From Lachnospiraceae bacterium (GTDB taxonomy: Bacteria > Bacillota > Clostridia > Lachnospirales > Lachnospiraceae): a DNA stretch of 64,000 nucleotides. The notes under the pieces were generated by a model, which was not told where the DNA came from, did not search any database, and saw nothing but the letters and a program-made list of their open reading frames with translations. Location: the NCBI GenBank assembly GCA_016287095.1, contig JAEEVK010000003.1, forward strand, positions 21,965 through 85,964, read 5' to 3'. A program made the translations under genes and the position numbers. Shown here piece by piece: positions 39,288 through 47,731 of this stretch (position 1 is its first letter; each line of letters starts with the position of its first letter).

Positions 39288-41471
39288 ATGAATAAGAAAT
39301 TTTTGTTTGGTGGGATAGGAGCAGCTGTAGTCGTTATAGCAGTTATACTTATCATGGTTCTTCTGAGTGGTGATAAAGCCTACCGTTCCATCATAGTTGT
39401 AGAAGCAGAGGGAAATGTTAGTGTAAAAAGAGACGGAGATACTCTACAGGCTTATGCCAATATGAAGCTACGTTCCGGAGATGGAGTGGAAGTACCTGCA
39501 TCCGGTTTTGCAAGACTCAAGCTGGACGGAGATAAATATGTATATCTGGAAGAAAATACCATTATATCCTTGCAGGCCGAAGGTGATGAGAAAAATAGCA
39601 AAACCATCATCTATGTTGAGCAGGGAAATATGCTCACAGAGATAGAGAGCAAGCTCTCTGAGCAGTCAGCATTTAACGTAGTAACACCTAATACTACCAT
39701 GGCTATCAGAGGTACTGTAACATCTACATCTGTACGTAAGGGTTATGACGATGCTTCTAAGGCTATAACTGAGTATAGTGGTGATGGAGATTCACCTCTG
39801 TATGAGGGTGATGGAAACGGATCCGGAGAGCTCTGCTACATCACAGATAATTTTGTGTTTGAAGGCGAGACGGAGATAACTATCTACACCATCGAGGGCG
39901 ATGATGTTGTATATGAGAAGAGGATACTCACCGCAGGAAACGGTATACATGTTGTCACTCCTATAAAGACTACAGCCTTGACAGAATATGTGAAAAAAAG
40001 TCAGGTTAAGAATACCAAGGTATTCTGGGAGCCAAAGGATAAGCGTATTGACACAGGTATTGGAGAAGTAAGAGAAAAGAAAGATGATCCTATAAAAGGC
40101 GTAGCTACTATAGGTTTGGAATATGCAGTAGTAGAGATGTTCCCGAAGCGTATAAATCCTGAGGATATCAAAGGATCTGCAGGCCATCTTGATCAAGAGA
40201 CTGTAAACATGATAATAGAGGCTAGGACGATAACTCCCGGACCAACTCCTACCCCTGTGATCACAGAGGAACCTACAGATACTCCCAAGCCTACGGAAGA
40301 GCCAACAGATACTCCGGAGCCAGAAGTTACAGTTACGGAAGAACCTACTCAGGAGCCGGAGATTACAGTAACTCCTGAGGTTACAGGTGAAGCTGAACTT
40401 ACTACAACCCCGGATGTGACAGATATACCTGAGCCTACAACAACTCCGGATCCTGATTTAACAGTCACACCCGAACCTACATCTACACCGGTACCTACCA
40501 AGGCACCTACGAGTACACCCAAGCCTACGGCTACACAAAAACCTACGGCAACTGTAGCGCCTACTAAGGCACCTACAAGCACACCAAAGCCTACGGCTAC
40601 ACCGAAACCTACCAAGGCACCGAAGGCTACGGTAACACCGAAGCCTACCGTGACTCCGAAACCGACGTCGACACCTACACCGAGCCCGATGCCTACTGCG
40701 GTTATGGCTCCTACGATAACACCAACTCCGGTTCCTACAGCCACACCGAAGCCTACAGCTACACCGGTACCCACAGCCACACCGAAGCCTACAGTGACAC
40801 CGGCACCTACAGCAACACCTGAGCCCACTGCGACACCAAAGCCTACGGCAACGCCGGCACCTACAGCAACACCTAAACCTACAGCAACACCCGAGCCTAC
40901 AGCAACACCAAAGCCGACTGCAACACCGGAACCCACAGCAACTCCGGAGCCAACGGCTACATCTACGCCTACACCAAGTCCGACACCGACTGTAGCACCT
41001 GTACATTCGATAACATATAATCTGGATGGAGGTACCAATAGTGCCTCAAATCCCTCGTCCTTTACAGAAGGCAAAGGTGTAGAAAAATTTGAGGATGCAA
41101 CTAAAGAAGGATATGTATTTAAGGGCTGGTGGGACTCTGCATCAGGCGGAAGCGAGATAAGTTCGATAGACGAAAAAGAAAAATCTGATGTAACCTTATA
41201 TGCCAGATGGGCGGTTACATATAAGGTAACTTTCCTGGATCAGTATGGATATGCAATACCGGGTTATAATAAAAAACTGGTTGAATATGGATCGGGAGAT
41301 AAGGCGCCCAGTGGATTTCATCCGGTTTCGGATGTCGGTTATGTAGTGCCTGCCAACTGGGAAGATGGCGGCAACGGAGTAACCGTAGCTGCCGGAGGAG
41401 ATATAGATAAACTTACTGAAGAGCCCAATAAGGAATTCATTTTTGAGAGTAGTGGCTATACAATAAGTTAA
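39288..41471 (+). CDS. FecR-domain membrane protein with long Pro/Thr repeat stalk and Listeria-Bacteroides-type repeat
   Basis: N-terminal TM; FecR-like region (VSVKRDGDTLQAYANMKLRSGDGVEVP...NVVTPNTTMAIRGTV); ~250 aa PTATPKPTATP stalk; ITYNLDGGTNSASNPSSFTEGKGVEKF..GYVFKGWWDS. Confidence 0.85.
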   Translation: MNKKFLFGGIGAAVVVIAVILIMVLLSGDKAYRSIIVVEAEGNVSVKRDGDTLQAYANMKLRSGDGVEVPASGFARLKLDGDKYVYLEENTIISLQAEGDEKNSKTIIYVEQGNMLTEIESKLSEQSAFNVVTPNTTMAIRGTVTSTSVRKGYDDASKAITEYSGDGDSPLYEGDGNGSGELCYITDNFVFEGETEITIYTIEGDDVVYEKRILTAGNGIHVVTPIKTTALTEYVKKSQVKNTKVFWEPKDKRIDTGIGEVREKKDDPIKGVATIGLEYAVVEMFPKRINPEDIKGSAGHLDQETVNMIIEARTITPGPTPTPVITEEPTDTPKPTEEPTDTPEPEVTVTEEPTQEPEITVTPEVTGEAELTTTPDVTDIPEPTTTPDPDLTVTPEPTSTPVPTKAPTSTPKPTATQKPTATVAPTKAPTSTPKPTATPKPTKAPKATVTPKPTVTPKPTSTPTPSPMPTAVMAPTITPTPVPTATPKPTATPVPTATPKPTVTPAPTATPEPTATPKPTATPAPTATPKPTATPEPTATPKPTATPEPTATPEPTATSTPTPSPTPTVAPVHSITYNLDGGTNSASNPSSFTEGKGVEKFEDATKEGYVFKGWWDSASGGSEISSIDEKEKSDVTLYARWAVTYKVTFLDQYGYAIPGYNKKLVEYGSGDKAPSGFHPVSDVGYVVPANWEDGGNGVTVAAGGDIDKLTEEPNKEFIFESSGYTIS

Positions 41472-41490
41472 ACTCTGGAGAAATGGTAAT

Positions 41491-41538
41491 AAATCCACTA
41501 TATAGTAGGAGTTTCTTCCTATTTATATAGTGGATTTT
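41491..41538 (+). terminator. Intrinsic terminator-like hairpin
   Basis: AAATCCACTATATA (41491-41504) / TATATAGTGGATTT (41524-41537). Confidence 0.75.
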
Positions 41539-41555
41539 AACAACTCACAATGCTC

Positions 41556-41584
41556 TTGATTTTCCAGGCGCTCTATGGTACAAT
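41556..41584 (+). promoter_or_regulatory. Sigma-A-type promoter of BIG2 gene
   Basis: TTGATT (41556-41561), 17-nt spacer, TACAAT (41579-41584). Confidence 0.7.
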
Positions 41585-41660
41585 ATAACAAGATGGTAAG
41601 GTAAAAAGATCCTTTAGTTATCAGAAAGATAACGACTAAGGACGTGATATGGAGTAAAAT

Positions 41661-41716
41661 ACAGACATAATATGAGCATCAATTTGCCACTGATCGCTTA
41701 TAGTGTCTGTTTTTTA
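41661..41716 (+). terminator. Terminator-like hairpin inside the 5' leader of the BIG2 gene
   Basis: ACAGACA...GAGCATCA...TGATCGCTTATAGTGTCTGTTTTTT. Confidence 0.65.
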
Positions 41717-41829
41717 CACTCACTAACTATTTCGATTGCTGAAACCACCAATCGTATTGAAAGGAGATCGGAAGACTTTATATTACCAAAACACTTTTTT
41801 AACAAACATATAACGAGGAGGAGATTGAT

Positions 41830-42897
41830 ATGAAGAAGATTACAAAATTATTGCTTGCGATTGTACTTGTTATTACGATGATAATCCCGGTAAGAAACAT
41901 AGGGACTCAGGCGGCTTCTGTCAAACTGAGCAAGACGAAAGCTACCATGGAGGTGGACTCGATTCTGACACTGAAGGTGTCAGGTACCTCCTCAAAGGTC
42001 ACTTGGTCGACAAGTGATAAAAAGGTGGCTACGGTGACCAAGAAGGGTAAGGTTACTGCTAAGAAAGAAGGGAAAGCAACCATAACTGCAAAGGTAGGAA
42101 GTAGCAAATATGAGTGTATTGTGACAGTTGTCGATAGCAATAAGAAGAGTGGTAACTCGTATAACATTACATTTCCACAGGCAGACAAGGAAACCATAAT
42201 TACGTATGGTTCGGGAAGCACATTATACTGCGAGACAAAGATCAGTAAAATATCATATGAGATAAAAGATAGCTCACTAAATTTCTCTTTTGTTGCAGAA
42301 AGAACCAATAATTACGATTATGAATGGGAGTGGATGGAATTTTATTATGCAATTCAGGATTCTGATGGTGTTAATCTGAAAGAATATGAATATCTTGAAG
42401 AAACTACTCCTGGAACAAAAAAGAAAATATCAGAGACTATAAATCTAACCAAGCTAGGACTTGAAAAAGGGGAAGAGTATTCGGTGGTTTTTATTGATAA
42501 AGGATACATTCCCAAAAATAATACTGATAAAAATAAGAAGCAGAGTATCGAGATTTCACTTCCTGATGTACCTCAGACACTTCATAATTATAATTCTAAT
42601 GAAAAACTATTGTGTTCATTTAAGGTAACAGACATCTCATATGAATCATCAGGTACATCAGTCACACTGTACTTTACAGTTGAAAAAACTTATGATACCA
42701 ATGGGGATGGTCAAGGAAGGCAATGCTACATTGGTTGGACATTATATGACTCTGAAGGGTACATCATAGACAGTGGAGATGCTTATTCTGATTCTCTTAA
42801 GGTCGGGGATAAGCAGAAGAAGGTAGATGATGACATCTATGGTCTAGATAAGAATGAAAAATATAGGTTAGAGATCGTAAGTGTGAATGGAATATAA
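41830..42897 (+). CDS. Secreted protein: BIG2 domain followed by two related beta-sandwich-like units
   Basis: Signal peptide; KLSKTKATMEVDSILTLKVSGTSSKVTWSTSDKKVATVTKKGKVTAKKEGKATITAKVG; internally repeated ETKISKISYEI / SFKVTDISYES. Confidence 0.85.
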   Translation: MKKITKLLLAIVLVITMIIPVRNIGTQAASVKLSKTKATMEVDSILTLKVSGTSSKVTWSTSDKKVATVTKKGKVTAKKEGKATITAKVGSSKYECIVTVVDSNKKSGNSYNITFPQADKETIITYGSGSTLYCETKISKISYEIKDSSLNFSFVAERTNNYDYEWEWMEFYYAIQDSDGVNLKEYEYLEETTPGTKKKISETINLTKLGLEKGEEYSVVFIDKGYIPKNNTDKNKKQSIEISLPDVPQTLHNYNSNEKLLCSFKVTDISYESSGTSVTLYFTVEKTYDTNGDGQGRQCYIGWTLYDSEGYIIDSGDAYSDSLKVGDKQKKVDDDIYGLDKNEKYRLEIVSVNGI

Positions 42898-43171
42898 GTG
42901 GATGCAAGAGACTAAATCTTTCAAAAAGAGGTAAGTGTTATTACTGGCCCTATTTTATAGATTCAAGTTATAGGAAAGCAAAAAACTATGCGTAATTGCT
43001 ATGAAGCACAGATTTTTTCGATAATGCTTGATGGCAACAGTAATATACATAGGGTTATAGGTAATTATTTGCATATATTAGATAAGTAAGAATAAATTTG
43101 TGAAAATGGCATGACAAGTGCTTTTAACTAAAAATGAATTGATAGTATTTTTATAAGTATGGGAGATAAAT

Positions 43172-46100
43172 ATGAATAGGAAACTTGCAAGAAAATCGTT
43201 TTACATAATAATGATTGTAAATTTTTTGTTGTTGATAATGCCCATTATTCATTTAAAGGCATATACGACATATGAAGGAAAAATAGTTAAACGTGGAGAA
43301 GAATACTGGTTCCAGGGGGGCTATCAGTATGTATTAGATTTAGATAGTGATATGACTATTGACGGGAATTTCCATATGAACAATGGGTATTTGCGTACTA
43401 ATGGACATAAACTGACAGTTACTGGAAATTTGTATTTTGAAAAGCCATCTAGTAATATTAATGATAGCGATATATTCCTTCAACCGGGCATGTTGGAAGT
43501 TGGTGGTGATGTATACTTAGTCAGTGGCTCGGAAATAAGAATGAGTGGTAAAGGAACAAAGGTTACTATCAATGGAAATTTATATGTGAAAGGCGGAATC
43601 ATTAGTAATTCAGGAACAGAATCGAATCAGTTTATAGTAAAAGGGGATGCAGTATTTGCAGATAAAGATAGTTCTGGCAAGATATGTTTAATAGATTATT
43701 TTACTTTATCTGGCGGGTCGAACTTTGTTTTTAAGATTGGAGGGAATTTAATTACAGCGCTTAAAACAGGTAAGGATTATCAATCTACAAAAATATCTTG
43801 GAAATCAACTGTCGAGCTCGGTGGTAATTGGGAATATTATGGTGGAAATGTTACTGGTAATACTTTAGTGTTAAACAGTGATAAAACCCAAAAAATTATC
43901 AATTTAAATGGACTTAATGCTATGTCGGTACCGGCACTTGTTGTATCTTGGAACGAGGATAAGTATATCGAACTTGATGGGTCAAACTTTACATTGGAAT
44001 ATATTTATGCTCCTGTAAAATTTATTACCTCTTCCAATCCAAGTATAAGAGTACTAAAGTGTGACAAAGATATTTGTATTGGTGGAGATGCTGATATTGA
44101 GTTAAATACCTCTATTGAAAACAATATAATAATAGATGGCAACACAAGCATAAAGGGAAATGTTTCGGGAAATGTTAATGTTAAAGGAAATGCTAGTTTA
44201 ATAGGTAATTTCTCAGGAAATGTAACTGTTGAAGGCAATGCAGTTTTACAAGGCAAATGTACTGGAAAATTAGAGGCAAATGGAAATGTATCCGGTTCCG
44301 CAGAGATATCTAAGCTTATCTTGACAAGTGAAAATACACAAAGCCTAAAGGATGTAAATGTATCAGAATTGTTAGTGAATGATGGCAAGGATAGGAATTT
44401 AATCGTCCAAGGAGAAGTCAGCATAGGAAAACTACAAAATGTAGTGTCTGTTAAAGGAATATCAAGTCCTAAACTTACTATAAATGGTATTTCTGCTGAC
44501 AGATTTAAATTTGAAGGCGGTTATGAAAGTCTTGATTTCACAATCTCTAATGCTAAGGAGATAACTGTTGGAGAGGATATTTTTAAAAGCGAAAATGATG
44601 CTGAAGAAGGTTCTATAACTGTAAAGAGAGCTACATCAGGCTCTAAGGCTAGTTATCAGATAGACGGAGATGTGGTAGCATGTTTTACAAATTATGATGC
44701 TCCATTTGACGGGGATATTGTAGTTAATGGGAATGCTACTATACAAGGATGCATTTCTGGAAAATTAACAGTGAATGGTAACCTGAAGAATGAAGGCATA
44801 GACCTAAAAGGAGGAAGCCTTGAAGTAACAGGAAATGTTACTGACGGTGATGAAAAAATAACCAAAATTGTTTCAGGCAAAGAGGTCATAAGCAATACTG
44901 GAAAAGTGTTGAAAGTTTATGGAGGCAGTTTAACAATCCATGGAAACTATGATTCATGTTTAAAAACATATAAGTCTGAAGATGGGAAGGAATGTATTAT
45001 AAAGATAGATGGAGATTTCACACCAGTATCCTTTAGTACTGATGATGAAGCTACACAGTCTGAAATATCAGGCACGATGGAAATCGGAGGCAATGTATCA
45101 GGGAATGCATCTGGGTGCATCAGCATTGAAAAGCTCGTCCTGTCAGGAGATAAGACTCAGATTATAAAGGATGTTTCTGCTTCTGAGATGTCGGGAACTT
45201 CCGACACCATAAAGAATATTGAGGTGCAGGGCGAGGTCGCTGTTTCTAACATGTCGAATATAGCTTCTATCAAGGGAATCTCGAACCCTAAGTTGGCTAT
45301 AAAGAACTTTGTCGGAGACTTGACGATAGAAGGTGATTTCGAGAGCCTTGAAGCAGAGTCTTCTACTCAAGGAAATATCACGGTAAATGGATCCTGTGCG
45401 GGGGCAACTGTACTTAAGGGTATTGTAAGCCTGCAGGGAACATATGACGGAAATGTAACTATTAGTGGTGATGCTACTCTGAAGGGGACATACACCGGCG
45501 ATGTATCTGTAGATCAGAACCTAAAGAACGATGGCATAGAGCTTAAGGGAGGAAGCCTAGAAGTCAAAGGAAGCCTTTCAGATGGGGATGAAAAGGTTAC
45601 AAAGACAATTTCAGGTAGAGTTATCACCAGTAGCCAGGGTAAGGAATTAAATGTATATGGAGGAAATGTTATAGTAGACGGTAACTTTAGTTCCTGCCTT
45701 AAGACCTATAATGATGAAGTGAATGGAAAAGAATGCGCTGTAAAAATTGGAGGAGATTTTACCGCTGTCTCATTTTATAGTGATGATCCTGCTTTTGAAT
45801 CAAAAGTTACAGGTATAATGGAGATTTCAGGCAATGTGACCGGGGCCGCGACTATTAATAAACTAGTAATGGCTGGAGAAGAGACTCAGGTTATTAAGGA
45901 TGTAATCGTTACTGAAATGGAAGGAGCAAACGGAGGAAACAGATCCATAGAGGTGAAGGGAAATGTCACTATAATGGACATACGAAATATCGGTACTGTT
46001 ACAGGCACGGAAACCCCTAAGTTAACAATCAAAAATTCTTCTGAAAATATTGAGATAGCCGGTGATTTTGAACATATCGAGATAACATTACCTGAATCGG

Positions 46101-47578
46101 GAATAGCAACAATAAACGGACATAGTTTTATTAGAGATGATATGAGTAAAGGTGATAACATAGTTATCACAGGGGAAAATGTAACATCACAATCAATGAA
46201 CGATTTGGAGTCCGATGACACGGAAGTTGCTTTGAAAACTAGTATTCAGGTTGACGGTGATGTAGATATTACATTCAACCGTATTACTCCATTCGTGGGG
46301 AGTGTAACAGTAAATGGGGATGCTTTATTAACCGGAAACATGACAGGAAATGCAGTTGTTTCAGGTAACGCTGCTATGCAAGGAACATTTTCCGGTAATC
46401 TGACAGTAAATGGTGATTTAAAGAATGAAGGAATAAATATAGTAGACGGTAATCTGGTTGTTGATGGAAATATGTATTATTCTTATGGAGATACTAAAAT
46501 ATCAGATGGTAAAATATCAGTAAAGAAAGATGTTGTATTAGCAAAGAAAGAAAATGAAGGTGAATTTGAAACCGCTGAAGGATCACTGACCATGAATGGC
46601 GAAAATGCAACTATGGAAATCGGAGGTTCTTTGTATACATATCTAAATGCTGATATCACAGAAGGTATGATATTCATTGGAAAAGACTGGTACAACAGCG
46701 GGGACAGATTTATTCTGTCAGATGATGCGAAGATTGTGCTTAATGGGGAACAGGAACAGAATATTATCCAATATGACAAGAATTTGATAATACCGGAATT
46801 GAATGTTCTCTATTGTAAGGGAAGGAGCATTACGTATGATCCTGCGAAGGTTATTGTAACAAAGCGTAAGAATTACCCTGAAACATTTGAACAGGGCATG
46901 ATTGCCGTTGGAGATGTTAATACTGATGGTGACGTAAATGCCAAGGATGTGACACAACTAAGGCGATTCTTGGCAGGTGGCTGGAATGCAGAGATTGAGG
47001 AAAGTGCTGCGGACATAAATGGAGATAGTGAGATTAATGCTAAGGATGTGACTATGCTCAGACGGTATCTTGCCGGTGGATGGGGGATAGAGAGATCTGA
47101 GGATGGTGCATTTGTAACATCTTCAACAACGACTCCGACTAACACAGATACACCTTCTCCAACAGAGACACCTGAAACTCCTACACCAACAGAAAAAGCA
47201 GCAACTCCTTCTTTTACTGCACTTTTGGTTTATGGAGATACAGGATATGCGAATTTGGTTGGAGTTGGAATTAATAACTTAGGTGATAAGACTTTAAAAA
47301 TTGGTGGGGCTGATAATCTTAATGTAGCTTCTGTATATCCCATTGGGAAAAATGGTTATAACTTTAATGCTGTGCTGGTTAATCCGGAGAACCCGTTACA
47401 GGATTTGCAGTACACATTGGTAGAACCGGGAGCAGATGAACTGGTAATTTTTAGAATGAATGATAAACATTATTTTTCAAAAGGAGCATTGATAGGCTTT
47501 GCTTTTGAATATGATGGAGTGGCATACGTATGCGTTGTTGATGATAGTTGGAATAAGAAAATTGCGACACTTGATTGA
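43172..47578 (+). CDS. Giant secreted repeat protein (bactofilin/beta-helix-like GNV repeats) with dockerin-like module and C-terminal extra domain
   Basis: Signal peptide; repeated VxGNAxLxGxxxGN units; VGDVNTDGDVNAKDVTQLRRFLAGGWN...DINGDSEINAKDVTMLRRYLAGGWG dockerin-like pair; Thr/Pro linker. Confidence 0.85.
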   Translation: MNRKLARKSFYIIMIVNFLLLIMPIIHLKAYTTYEGKIVKRGEEYWFQGGYQYVLDLDSDMTIDGNFHMNNGYLRTNGHKLTVTGNLYFEKPSSNINDSDIFLQPGMLEVGGDVYLVSGSEIRMSGKGTKVTINGNLYVKGGIISNSGTESNQFIVKGDAVFADKDSSGKICLIDYFTLSGGSNFVFKIGGNLITALKTGKDYQSTKISWKSTVELGGNWEYYGGNVTGNTLVLNSDKTQKIINLNGLNAMSVPALVVSWNEDKYIELDGSNFTLEYIYAPVKFITSSNPSIRVLKCDKDICIGGDADIELNTSIENNIIIDGNTSIKGNVSGNVNVKGNASLIGNFSGNVTVEGNAVLQGKCTGKLEANGNVSGSAEISKLILTSENTQSLKDVNVSELLVNDGKDRNLIVQGEVSIGKLQNVVSVKGISSPKLTINGISADRFKFEGGYESLDFTISNAKEITVGEDIFKSENDAEEGSITVKRATSGSKASYQIDGDVVACFTNYDAPFDGDIVVNGNATIQGCISGKLTVNGNLKNEGIDLKGGSLEVTGNVTDGDEKITKIVSGKEVISNTGKVLKVYGGSLTIHGNYDSCLKTYKSEDGKECIIKIDGDFTPVSFSTDDEATQSEISGTMEIGGNVSGNASGCISIEKLVLSGDKTQIIKDVSASEMSGTSDTIKNIEVQGEVAVSNMSNIASIKGISNPKLAIKNFVGDLTIEGDFESLEAESSTQGNITVNGSCAGATVLKGIVSLQGTYDGNVTISGDATLKGTYTGDVSVDQNLKNDGIELKGGSLEVKGSLSDGDEKVTKTISGRVITSSQGKELNVYGGNVIVDGNFSSCLKTYNDEVNGKECAVKIGGDFTAVSFYSDDPAFESKVTGIMEISGNVTGAATINKLVMAGEETQVIKDVIVTEMEGANGGNRSIEVKGNVTIMDIRNIGTVTGTETPKLTIKNSSENIEIAGDFEHIEITLPESGIATINGHSFIRDDMSKGDNIVITGENVTSQSMNDLESDDTEVALKTSIQVDGDVDITFNRITPFVGSVTVNGDALLTGNMTGNAVVSGNAAMQGTFSGNLTVNGDLKNEGINIVDGNLVVDGNMYYSYGDTKISDGKISVKKDVVLAKKENEGEFETAEGSLTMNGENATMEIGGSLYTYLNADITEGMIFIGKDWYNSGDRFILSDDAKIVLNGEQEQNIIQYDKNLIIPELNVLYCKGRSITYDPAKVIVTKRKNYPETFEQGMIAVGDVNTDGDVNAKDVTQLRRFLAGGWNAEIEESAADINGDSEINAKDVTMLRRYLAGGWGIERSEDGAFVTSSTTTPTNTDTPSPTETPETPTPTEKAATPSFTALLVYGDTGYANLVGVGINNLGDKTLKIGGADNLNVASVYPIGKNGYNFNAVLVNPENPLQDLQYTLVEPGADELVIFRMNDKHYFSKGALIGFAFEYDGVAYVCVVDDSWNKKIATLD

Positions 47579-47611
47579 TAAACATTGTATGTGAGACGGT
47601 TTTCTAAAGCA

Positions 47612-47660
47612 GATAATTATGTAGGACTGTGGCATTTGCTACAGTCCTATTTTTCTTGAC
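47612..47660 (+). terminator. Intrinsic terminator
   Basis: AGGACTGTGGCATTTGCTACAGTCCTATTTTT. Confidence 0.8.
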
Positions 47661-47731
47661 AAAGAAAAATCGCTGTTGTAGTATAATTACAATAGTTTAA
47701 TTTTGGAGTTACGAAGGAGAGGTATGGACTT

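Noticed and set aside
39800-41010. Tandem repeats considered as a CRISPR array
   Set aside because: Repeats are codon-periodic Pro/Thr coding units without constant-length spacers; no cas genes in window.
40349-41074. Minus-strand ORF (241 aa) of GVAVGFGVAVGSG repeats
   Set aside because: Exact antisense of the Pro/Thr repeat stalk of the FecR protein; repetitive codons keep the other strand open. Same for 40458-41006 and 62416-62937.
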